Shown one piece after another: positions 23,076 through 33,068 of a stretch of 64,000 bases of DNA. This DNA is from Moringa oleifera (Eukaryota; Streptophyta; Magnoliopsida; Brassicales; Moringaceae), in NCBI GenBank assembly GCA_021397835.1, contig JAJFZO010000230.1, positions 1,730,001 to 1,794,000 on the forward strand, given 5' to 3'. Position 1 is the first letter of the stretch; the number at the start of each line of letters is the position of its first letter. The translations under genes were made by a program, and so were the position numbers. The notes beneath the pieces were generated by a model. It worked only from the letters and a program-made list of their open reading frames with translations, had not been told where the DNA came from and ran no database searches.

Positions 23076-24440
23076 ATGGATGATGACATTGAAGGATTAT
23101 GGAGAAGGTTCACACTGACGGAGGAAGAACAGACAGCAATAGTGATTCTAGACGACTGGCTTGCTGAAACCTTCAAGAAAGGGAAGAACTGCCTTCGTGG
23201 GAAACTTCTACAATAACGAGCCTACAATATGGAAGCCATGAAGAAAGTATTGACTAGTGTATGGAAACTATTGGGTACTCTCACCATCCGAGAGGTTGGA
23301 GAATGATTATATTTATTTCACTTTGGGGAACAACTGGAGAAAGAAAGGGTCCTCGCACGTCGGTCGTGATCTTTCAAAAAATCACTCATCATCCTCCAGG
23401 AATTTGAAGGCAATGTCACACCTGCTAGCATCAAAATGGATTGCTGCTCCTTTTGAGTACAAGTCGACGAGTTACCTTTGGCCTACATGAACCTCACTAT
23501 CAAGAAGGTGCTAAGAGAAACAATTGGAGATGTGGAGGAAGTTGACGCTGCAGATAACCAGTTTGCCTTTGGCAAATGGTTACGTATTAAAGTTTCCGTC
23601 AATCTGAAGAAACCATTAAGAAGGTGCAGCAAGCCATTGACGCCACACGACAAAACAATCTTGGTTTCCTTTCGCTATAAAAGATTACCTGATTTGTGTT
23701 ACGTCTGTGGACTTTTGGACCATCAAGAACATGAAGGTTCCCTTGCTTTTAGAGCTGATGGCCTCCTTCTACATTCCCGATGGTTAGAGACTCCGATATT
23801 ACAGAACCAGGTGCTAAAAGCTAGTGGGATCACATACCATATGACAATTCTCGGCGTCCCTAAACTCTCAATGGTGACGATGAGCAAAGTTACCGCAACA
23901 AAGCCATCGATTGCTCCCACCAATCATAACCCATTGCTTGCACAAACCACGGTGAAAATTCTTAGGATCTGAAAAAGCCTGCTAACAAGGAAACCACGAC
24001 CAATTGGCATTATCTTGGGCGTTACTTTTTCGAAATCCTCACATGCCAGTATTGGTGAAATGGGTCTTATCAAAGTGCATAAAAGTGGGTCTTATCAAAG
24101 TGCATAAAAGTGGGTCTTATCAAACCCATGTCACCATATTACCTTCATCTACCATTACGTCCCATTACAATGCAGCTTCTATGACTCATGAAGCACCCAT
24201 TCTTACACAAGAATTAGAGTCTCTCGATCTTCCTGTTTCTAAGCCTTTAGAGATGTAATGGAAAAGACTTGTTAAGAGAAAAAGCAACATAGACACGGCC
24301 TCTAAATATCCTACAAAAAGAGCTCGACATGAAATTGATACTGTTAGTAAGGAAATGGGCTTGCACAATAGGAAAATCAACCATTCAAACAAAGCATACA
24401 CCCCAAGCTCCTTCAAGATAATGGCGAAGGTTGACAAGTC
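23076..24440 (+). pseudogene. LINE ORF1 (DUF4283 / zinc-knuckle), degenerate
   Basis: The ATG at 23076 opens MDDDIEGLWRRFTLTEEEQ, the usual start of plant L1 ORF1 proteins with a DUF4283 domain, followed by NCLRGKLL. After frameshifts the frame at 23478-23972 continues with VDAADNQFAFGKWLRIKVSV, the KKPLRR segment and RLPDLCYVCGLLDH, the CCHC-type zinc knuckle, whose last cysteine is replaced (HEGS). ORF1 proteins are nucleic-acid-binding chaperones of the LINE RNP. The C-terminal part contains a 25-bp tandem repeat. Confidence 0.8.
24062..24131 (+). repeat. 25-bp tandem repeat in LINE ORF1
   Basis: The unit GGGTCTTATCAAAGTGCATA plus AAAGT occurs twice in full and a third time in part. The 25-bp period is not a multiple of three, so each copy changes the reading frame. 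Confidence 0.85.
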
Positions 24441-24454
24441 CCAACCCTACCAGG

Positions 24455-25293
24455 CACCGTGAATTGCATGGTATGAAACTGTCAAGGTTTGGGGGTCGCT
24501 CGAACAATTCAAGAGCTAGCCAAAATGGTTAAGCAATTCAATCCCCTCATACTTTTCTTGATTGAAAACGAAGAGCAAGAAAGAAGTTTTCGAACGTTTA
24601 CGTACTAGACTTGGATACAATGGTTGCCTCACAGTTGAAAGTGAAGGAAGAATGGCTGGTCTAACTTTGTTGTGGAAGTAAGACATGCCATTACAAGTTA
24701 AAAGCTTTTCTAGCTTTCATATAAATGCTTGCATACATAATCATCTTTTTGAACCTATATGGCATTTTACTGGCTTTTATGGGCATCCATCCACACAATT
24801 GCGAACATAGTCATGGTCTACACTCAAATTACTTCACTCCTAATCTTAATTACCTTGGCTATGTCTAAGAGACTTTGATGAAATCGCTTGTCAAGTAGAA
24901 AAATGAGGTGGTAACCTTCGACCTGTTGTGCAAATGGAATAGTTCCTTCAAGCCCTAAACGAAGGTGATCTATTGGAGATACCTTTCTCGAGTATCGAAT
25001 TTACATGGTCTCGTAGCTAAGGAGACCACCTCATATAAGAGAAACTAGATCAAGGATAGCAAACCAAGGCTAGCTTAATCTTTTTCGAAGCCACTATGAA
25101 GTCCATCTTTTTGTTTCAACCTCTGATCATCTACCATTGCTATTCACCAGTGTAGCATCAGTATCTAAACGCTACACTAGATAGTTTTGTTTTGAAAACA
25201 TGTGGTTTACACACCTGGGTTTTGAGCAAGTAGTCATAGATTCTTGGGGACCATTGCATGAAATATTAGTTGAAACTGTAGTTAAGAAGCTGG
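24455..25293 (+). pseudogene. LINE ORF2 endonuclease region, degenerate
   Basis: The region begins with a VWNCQGLG-like start (seen as CMV.NCQGLG), typical of the APE-type endonuclease of plant L1 ORF2. LILFLIENE and later SSIEFTWS-like segments follow, consistent with the F(T/S)W..R motif. Many stops and frame changes occur. It is cut at 25293 by the copia 5' LTR. Confidence 0.65.
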
Positions 25294-25598
25294 TGTTGAG
25301 TATGTGTGGAGACAATTTTAATATATTTATCTAAAAGAGTATATATTTATGTAAAAGAGTATATACTTATCTAAAAGAGTATATACGGGTATCTTAAGAT
25401 TCTCATATGTCTATCTTTTAGCCTGAGCTCTACTAGGGTGATTTTCACTCATGTAACCAACACAACTGAGAGATTGTAGGTAACAGTCCTAGGGCTTTAT
25501 TCTAGTAGAGTAAGGGCTAGGGAAACAGTTATCTCTCTTGTAATCTATTTTGATATTTGATTCCATCAACTAAGGATATGGTTGTTAAATTCCCAACA
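25294..25598 (+). repeat. Copia 5' LTR (305 bp)
   Basis: It begins TGTTGAG and ends CCCAACA. U3 holds about three copies of a 22-bp unit (TATCTAAAAGAGTATATA-like) at about 25328-25395. Compared with the 3' LTR it lacks the TATATAAAAG box and an internal block of about 160 bp before the end. Confidence 0.9.
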
Positions 25599-25600
25599 AT

Positions 25601-25612
25601 TGGTATCAAAGC
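25601..25612 (+). promoter_or_regulatory. Copia primer binding site
   Basis: TGGTATCAAAGC is complementary to the 3' end of initiator tRNA-Met with one change from the common TGGTATCAGAGC. It lies directly after the 5' LTR. Confidence 0.8.
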
Positions 25613-25634
25613 TTCGGGTTTTAAAATTGAAAGC

Positions 25635-28600
25635 AATGGGTAGCGAAGAAAACTTATCACATGGGACCATCAAGTTTGATGGTACAGATTATGCCTTCTA
25701 ATGAATGCAAATCGAGGATTATTTATATGAAAAAAAGCTACATGAATCACTTTTGGGTCAAAAGCCTGAAAAGATTTTAGAAAGCGATTGGGATCTCTTT
25801 CATCAACAAGCGCTGGGGGTTATTCGGCTAACACTGTCAAAGAATGTTGCTTGTAATGTGGCAAAGGAGAAAACAACTGCAAGTTTGATGAAGGTGCTAT
25901 CTGACATGTATGAAAAACTTTAGCAAACAACAAGGTTTCTCTCATGAAGAAGCTATTTCACTTGAAAATGGGTGAAGGTAATTCTGTGATAACTCATCTT
26001 AATGACTTTAATACTATTGTTAATAAGTTTTCTTCTATTAAGATTGACTTTGATGATGAGGTACGTGCCTTGATACTTTTGGCATCATTGCCAAATAGTT
26101 ACGAGCTCATGAGAGCAGTGATGAGCAATTCTATTAGGAGTTCAAAATTGAATTTCAATGATGTTCATGTTCTTATGAAAGAGATTCATAGAACCAATTC
26201 AAGTAAAACATCAGTTGTAAATTCTAACCTAAATGTTGAAAACAGGGAAAGAGAAAGCAGCAGAAATTCTAATTACAATAAGAGCAAATCCAAGTCAAGG
26301 AATAAAAAAAGCAAATCTAAATATGAAAAAAATCTGGAATGCTAGAACTGCAAGAAAAAGGACTTTATGAAGAAAGATTGTCGCTTACTGAAGAAAAAAG
26401 ATGAGAACAAATATGATACTGCAAATGCTATAATAGATGAGGTAAATGATGTATTACTTTTAGCTATTGATAATCCTCTTGAATCTTGAATTTTAGATTT
26501 TAGGATGTCTTTTCATACCACTGCATATGGCAAAATAATAGAAAATTATGTTATTGGTATTTTTGGGAAGGTTTATCTTGTTGATGGAAAACATTTGAAT
26601 ATTATTAGCATGAGTGATAATAAATTGAAGATGCTAAATGAGAATATCTGGAAGATTCAAAAGGTGAGACATGTGTCAAAGTTGATGAGAAATTTGATTT
26701 CTATTGGATAGCTTAATAGTGAAGGGTATAAGGTGATTTTCAATGATAATGCTTGAAAAGTTACCAAAGGTGCTATAGTTATTGCTCAAAGGAGTAAAAC
26801 TGAAACTCTCTATATGACTTCAAGTTGCAAGGATACAGTGACTGCTTTTGACACTAGTATAAACTCTAATTTATGGCATTGCAGACTTGGATATATGAGT
26901 GAAAGGGGAATGAAGGTCATGGTGGTAAATGGTAATTTTCCAGATTTGAAATCTATAGAGCACTAGTTATGTGAAAGCTGCATCCTTGGCAAATAAAAAA
27001 AGATGAACTTCTCCAAAGCAGGAAAGTTTTTGAAGCAGGAAAAACTAGAATTAGTTCCTACAGATGTATGGAGGCCTTCAACTATGACATTTTTTAGAAA
27101 ATCTAGCTACTATGTGACTTTTATTGATGACTCAACCAGAAAGATATGGATTTTTTTTTGTTGAAAAATAAATACGATGTGTTTGATACTTTCAAGAAAT
27201 GGAAAGCTATAGTTGAAAATGAAACCAATCTTAAGGTTAAATGCTTGAGATCTAATAATGGTGGAGAATATGTTGATGGGGATTTCAAACAGTTTTGTAC
27301 TAACAATGGGATCAAGATGGAGAAGACTACTTCAGGTACACCTCAGCAGAATGGTGTTGCAAAAAGGATAAACAGGACACTAAATGAGTGTGCAAGGAGC
27401 ATGAGAATGCATGTAGGGTTGCCCAAGGTATTTTGGACAGATGCAGTTAACACTACAACCTATTTAATAATAAGGATCCTTCAGCTCCTTTGGATTCCAG
27501 AATACCTAAGGAGGTTTAGAGTGGTAAAAAGGTAAACTAGTCTTTTCTGAGAGTATTTAGTCACTTGTCATATATCCATATTGATGCTGCTGCTAGAGGT
27601 AAACTTGATTTTTTATTGGACATGGTGAAAATGAGTTTGGTTATCACTTCTGGGATAACAAAAACAAAAAGTTCATTAGGAGGAGGGATGTAATCTTCAA
27701 TGAGCAAGTTTTGTACAAGGATAATTTAGGTAAGAGTTTAAAAGTAAGAGATTCTAAGGTAAAAAGGCCTGAAGTGATCCACTTGAGAGACATTCCAATG
27801 AATCAATTGCAACAGAATACTCAAAAAGTTGAAGATAATATTACTGAGAAAAATCAAGAAAGTATGATTCCAGAGGTAAATCCAACCACTCCTATGACAG
27901 AGGTGAGAAGATCTTTCAGGACTGTGGAACCACCATAGAGATTTTCATCATTTTTGAACTACATCTTGTTGACTGATAGGGGTGAACCATAAAGTTTTGA
28001 TGAAGTTTTGCAAGGTAATGAATCAATCAAGTGGGAGTTAGCCATGAAAAATGAGATAAATTCTCTAATGAGTAATCAAACATGGGAGTTGGCAGAACTA
28101 CCATAAATGAAAAGGGTCTTGCAGAATAAATAGGTTTATCGGATAAAAGAAGAACATGATGGCAACAAATGATATAAAACAAGGTTAGTAGTTCAAGGCT
28201 TTCAACAAAAGGAAGGTATTGACTACATAGAGATTTTTTTCCCAGTGGTTAAGTTGACTACAATCAGAATAGTGCTTGGTTTAGTGGCTCAGGAAGATTT
28301 GCATCTGTAGCAAATGGATGTAAAAATAGCTTTTCTTTATGGTAATTTGGAGAAGAAATTTACATCAAACAACCAAAAAGATTTGAAGTCAAAGGTAAAG
28401 AGAAAATAATATGCAAACTTATGAAAAATTTGTATGGGTTAAAACAAGCCATTAGACAGTGGTACAAGAAGTTTGACAACTTTGTGGGTGATAATGGCTT
28501 CTTAAGATGCCAAGCAGACCATAGTTGTTATGTTAAGAGGTATGATAACTCTTACATTATACTGTTATTGTATGTTGATGATATGTTAATTGTTGGAGCT

Positions 28601-29553
28601 AATTTATATGAGACAGAAAAATTAAAGAGTAAGTTTTCAAAGAAGTTTACTGTGAAGGATTTGGGTTCTACCAAACAAATCCTTGGGATAAGAATTACTA
28701 GAAAAAAAGGGATTCTCAAGCTATCTCAGGAAAAATACATCAACAAGGTGCTTGCTAGGTTCAGAATGAATAGTACCAAACCAGTGAGTACACCTTTGAC
28801 TAGTCACTTTAGACTATCCAAAGGTTAGTCTCTTTTAACTGATGATGAAATTGCATATATGGGCAAGGTGCCTTATGCTTATGCTATTGGGAGTTTAATG
28901 TATGCCATAGTATGTATAAGACCACACATAGCACATGTAGTGAGAGTTGTTAGTAGATATATGAGCAATCCGAGAAAATAACACTGGGAAACAGTTAAAT
29001 GGATTTTCAGGTATTTGAAAAATACTACAAACTTAGCTTTGTACTTCAGGAAAACAAATATGAGCTTGCATGGTTATGTTGATGCTGACATGGCTGGTGA
29101 TATAAATAGTATAAAAAGTACTATAGGGTATGTTTATACATTGAGTGGTAATGCAATTAGTTAGATGTTTAAACTACAAAAGATAGTTACACTTTCTACC
29201 ACAGAGGCTGAATATGTTGCTCTTATAAAAGTAAGGAGATGATGTGGTTATTATCTTTCTTGAATGAATTAGGGCACAAGTTTGAAAAAGATATGTTGCA
29301 TTGTGACAGCCAGAGTACCATTTACTTAGCAAAGAACCCTGTGTATCATGCTAGAACAAAGCATATGCAAGTCAAGTATCACTTTATAAGATCAGTTTTA
29401 GAAGATAGTATCTTATCACTTGAAAAAATACAAAAAAGTCAAAATCTAGCTGATATGTTGACCAAAGTTGTTACAATCGAGAAACTGAAGTTGTGGGGCT
29501 TCTCAACTGCTGATTGGGAAGTCATGGTCATTACAGGTGGAAGAAACATTTAA
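25635..29553 (+). pseudogene. Copia gag-pol polyprotein, degenerate
   Basis: The ATG at 25635 starts gag (KFDGTDYAF, then two stops where tryptophan-arginine is usual). Gag continues at 25705-25923 and 25944-26345, ending at a zinc-knuckle with a stop in it (ECxNCKKK near 26336). Protease/pre-integrase follows at about 26480-26990 (VRHVSKLMRNLISIG; LWHCRLGYMSERGMKV). Integrase covers 27000-27535 (FIDDSTRK, NNGGEYV, TPQQNGVAKRINRT). Reverse transcriptase is at 28020-28830 (NLYGLKQA.RQWYKKFD, LLLYVDDMLIVG) and RNase H at 28880-29553 (TTEAEYVAL, KNPVYHARTKHMQVKYHFIR, ADMLTK). About ten stops or frameshifts make it non-autonomous. Confidence 0.9.
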
Positions 29554-29579
29554 GATAATAAATTAGTCTTCAAGGAGAT

Positions 29580-30046
29580 TGTTGAGTATGTGTGGAGACA
29601 ATTTTATCTAAAAGGGTATATATTTATTTGAAAAGGTATATATTTATCTGAAAGGATATATATACTTATCTGAAAGGGTATATACTTATCTAAAAGGATA
29701 TCTTAAGATTTTCACACATCTGTCTTTTAGCCTTGAACTCTACTATATAAAAGGGGCATTTCTACTCATGTAAACAACACAATAGAGAGAATGAGTGAGA
29801 GTCCTAAGGATTTATACTAGTAAAATGAGGGCTAAGAAAACAATTATCTATCTTGTAATTTATTTTCATAGTAAAATGGGTTTCTTGCCATGGTTATGGA
29901 TGTAACTCTCAATTGAGGGTGAACCACTATAAATCTTGTGTCTTGTGGTTATTTATTTTTTATTTATTTTTATTATTATTGCTTTTAAGTTTTTAAGATT
30001 TGATATTTAATTTATCAACTGGGATTTGATTGTTAAATTCCCAACG
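29580..30046 (+). repeat. Copia 3' LTR (467 bp)
   Basis: It starts with the same TGTTGAG as the 5' LTR. U3 carries about five copies of the 22-bp unit at 29605-29705, then a clear TATA box (TATATAAAAG, about 29744-29753). It holds about 160 bp near its end (ATGGTTATGGATGTAACTCT and following) that the 5' LTR lacks. The final base is G instead of A. Confidence 0.88.
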
Positions 30047-32020
30047 ACTGACCAGTGTAAGCCAACTTTCTTTAGATGGAATCTCTTTGTCTTTGGCAAT
30101 GTTCAAGCCAATATTCAAAAGTAACAAAACAGGCTGGGGAAGCTTTTACTTAAAAGTTAGAGAGGTGACAAAACACCCGAACTAAAGTAATGTAAATCTC
30201 AACTCAATAGATTATTACAAAAGGAAGAGATCTTATGGAGACAGTTGTCAAGGAACACTTAGCTTAAAGAAGGTGACCACAGCTCTAAATTTTTCCATGC
30301 AATAGCTTCTAACCGAAAATGAACAAACATGATCTTTCTATCCAAAATCTAAGGGGAACTTAGGTTCATGACAAGTCTCATATGCAAAGGGTCTTTAAGG
30401 AGTACTTCTTTAACCTCTTCCTATCTTTTAATCTTTCTAACATAGATTCAGTATGCAACACGATGAACAATCGGCTCTCTTAACAGATGCAGGACTTTCT
30501 AAATAAACCTTTTACCCATGTGGAAGTTGAAGCTGTTATACGGCAAATAACACCTAATAAGGCTCTGGTCCAGATGGCTTTAATGCCTTCGTTCAACAAC
30601 ATTGGGCAACGGTAGGCCGAGAGATTACACTCATAGCTCTAAAATTCTTAAACCAAGGTCTATTCCTCAAAGCTTTGAATCATACTTATCTTGCCTTTAT
30701 ACCCAAAAACAAAAACCCATCCTCCTCATAAGACTTTCGACCGATAAGCTTGTGCAATGTTATTTATAAGGTCATAACTAAGACTTTAGCTAACAGACTA
30801 AAAATTGCTTTACCTCAATCATTAGTGCTAATAAATCTGCATTCATCAAAGGGAGGATAATCTTGAATAATGCAATTATAGCATATGAGATAATTCATAC
30901 AAAGAAGAAGCGAATGCATAGGAAGAATGGTTGTTTAACACACAAACTAAATCTGCATAAAGCTTATGACAAGATCGAATGAGCTTTCTCGGGAAAAGTT
31001 ATGCATATGGTAGGGTTTTCAATTGAATGGATTAAAACAATTATGGAGTGTATTACTTCAGTCTCCTAATTAGTGCTTATCAATGACAAAGCTTTTGCAC
31101 CATTCTTGCCTTCTAAGGGTCTTAGACAATAAGACTTCTCTCTTTTTACCTTTTCCAAATTTGCACCGAAGGCATGTCTTCCCTCAGCACCCAAGCAGCT
31201 CAAACGGTTCACTTCATAGTGTTGCTACAGGTTACAAAGGCCTTAAGATTGCTCATTTATTATTTGTAGATGATAGCTTGCTTTTTCTAAGAGCCAAGGA
31301 GGTATAATGCCATATTGTCCAACAACTTTTACAATAAGATGAAGAAGCCTCAGGTCAAAAAGTTAACCTAACCAAGTTGACTGTTTTCTTCAACACCAAT
31401 ACTCCAGCAACGATACAGACTCGATTGAAGCAAAGCTTAAGTGTACACAAGAGCTTGCAGCATGACCACTACTTAGGGTTCCTTCTGTTTATGAGGAGGA
31501 ACAAGAAGGTCAAACTAGTTAAACTTATAGATCGACTTCAGATCAACTTAACTGCTTCACAAGGACACTTGTTGTCATAGGCAAAGAGAGGAGTTCTCGT
31601 TAAAACAGTGCCATAGGCAATTCCAACATATATGATGAGTTATTTTCTGCTATCAAAAAACGTCCTTCATGATGTCAACAAAAGGGTAGCAAAATACTGG
31701 TGGGGAGGCATTGATTCTTCATAAAAAAAAATACACTGGCGCACATGGGATGAACTGTGTCTCTCCAAGCTGGATGGTGGGATTGGTCTTAGAGACTTAG
31801 CCTTCAACCTCACTCTTTTGGGTAAATAACAGTGGTGCGTATGTCAAGGTGAATCATCATTTTACTTCCAAGTTCTTAAAGCTAAATACTTCCTTTCATC
31901 CAACCTTTATGAAGTTTACTCTCATCCTAATGATCATAAGCATGGCATAGCCTTCTCAAAGGTCGAACAGTGATTTTACAAAGTAGTCGATGGCGAATTT
32001 GTATCGGTGATAGAGTTAAT
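30047..32020 (+). pseudogene. LINE ORF2 reverse transcriptase region, degenerate
   Basis: Continuation of the LINE after the copia insertion. Recognisable pieces include FRWNLFVFGNVQANIQK near 30075, FMTSLICKGSL, INLLPMWKLK-like (the 'FT..EV..A+' segment in another frame), SAFIKGRIILNNAIIAYEIIH at 30838-30900 (the 'QSAFI.GR.I.DNI..A.E..H' motif, read across 20 residues), LNLHKAYDKIE at 30947-30980, and LFVDDSLLF at 31260-31290. Many stops are present. Confidence 0.75.
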
Positions 32021-32034
32021 GTCTAGCAAGATAA

Positions 32035-32646
32035 ATGGCTACTATAAGGTTCGAGATTTTGTCCCATCAAAACTACCATAGTGCAACCTACTCCATTGAA
32101 GGTCAGCAATCTAATAGATCCTTATTCCAAATAATGGATTATTCAATAGTCTTTGAGCTCTTTACCCTAAAAAACTGTTCATCTAGGTTACGCATCCCAC
32201 TCAGTCGAAGCCCAATGCCAGAAAAATTCATTTGCATGAGAAGTAAGAACGGAGAATACAAGTCAAGAGTGGTTATTTTGTCTCGATACAAAAAATGGAA
32301 CACATTGTGGCAAACAACGTTATTGTCCAAAGCCCAACACTTTGGTTGGTGCGTGCTTCATGGCACCTTACCAACTATGGACAAAGTGGCTTCTAAACGT
32401 ATCATTGTAAATCAAATATGTTGTATCTGCCAAGTTACAATGGAATCTCAGCAACATATCCTCTTCTCTTATCCTTTTAGTCATCAAATGTGGGATGCTC
32501 TACAATTTAGCTTATGGGATATCATTACTGACTTAACGAAGAATGACTTTTTGGGCTTCTCTACATGATCACATGGGTAGCATAAACTTGTTGAAAATCT
32601 TCTGCACTGTTTGTAAAAGCACATAGATTAACCAGAACATGGTTTT
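32035..32646 (+). pseudogene. LINE zinc-binding RVT (zf-RVT) region
   Basis: The frame 32035-32568 contains LSKAQHFGWCVLHGTLPTMD, then a CCICQVTMESQQHILFSYPF stretch and MWDALQF. This matches the zf-RVT domain (W....LPT...L..R.......C..C....E...HLF..C....W) found after the RT in plant L1 ORF2. The gypsy element interrupts it at 32647. Confidence 0.75.
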
Positions 32647-33039
32647 TGGTACAACCTAAGTGAGATCAAAAGGAGGCACTCATTCTGCAGAGAAGTAAGA
32701 GCAAGCTCAGAAAGGAAGACCCAAACGTGCTGTCAAAAAGCCAGCGTGGATAGTTGACTATATTTGTTAATTGGTTAATAGTTGTTAAGAAGTTAAGAAA
32801 TAGAGTTTAGGTATAATGAATTACGGTTGCATGGTTCCTTCCAGAACCATGCACGTTATGAACAGTATAAATAGTTTGTTAAATGGGCAGAATGGTATGA
32901 AATGAATCTAGAAGTTTTCTCTCTCATTATTCTCTTGTTTTCTTCTTCCTTCCTTCTTCCTTCGTCCATTTGGAGCTGACACTCGCTCGAAGAGTGCTAT
33001 TTCATGCTCTAGTAGTTATTTAAATGTAAGGGCGTATCA
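32647..33039 (+). repeat. Gypsy 5' LTR (393 bp)
   Basis: It begins TGGTACAACC and ends GGGCGTATCA. A TATA box (TATAAATAG, 32866-32874) follows a perfect 10-bp inverted repeat (28-37 and 44-53 within the 328xx block: TGCATGGTTC and GAACCATGCA). Pyrimidine-rich sequence near 32940-32970 lies downstream. Confidence 0.92.
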
Positions 33040-33040
33040 A

Positions 33041-33054
33041 CTGGTGCTTTCATC
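33041..33054 (+). promoter_or_regulatory. Gypsy primer binding site
   Basis: TGGTGCTTTCATCG follows the 5' LTR almost directly. It resembles primer binding sites of plant gypsy elements; which tRNA it pairs with was not determined. Confidence 0.55.
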
Positions 33055-33068
33055 GATATTTCTTTCCA

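Larger units (their letters stand above)
25294..30046 (+). mobile_element. Ty1/copia retrotransposon nested in the LINE
   Basis: LTRs at 25294-25598 and 29580-30046 start with the same TGTTGAGTATGTGTGGAGAC and end TTAAATTCCCAAC(A). The primer binding site (TGGTATCAAAGC) lies three bases inside the 5' LTR, and a short purine tract (AAGGAGAT) precedes the 3' LTR. The internal region encodes gag, protease, integrase, reverse transcriptase and RNase H in copia order. The flanking bases (GCTGG and ACTGA) do not give a clear target duplication, perhaps through mutation. The LINE resumes at 30047. Confidence 0.92.

Noticed and set aside
25289..30051. Target site duplication for the copia element
   Set aside because: The flanking pentamers (GCTGG and ACTGA) do not match, so none is claimed.
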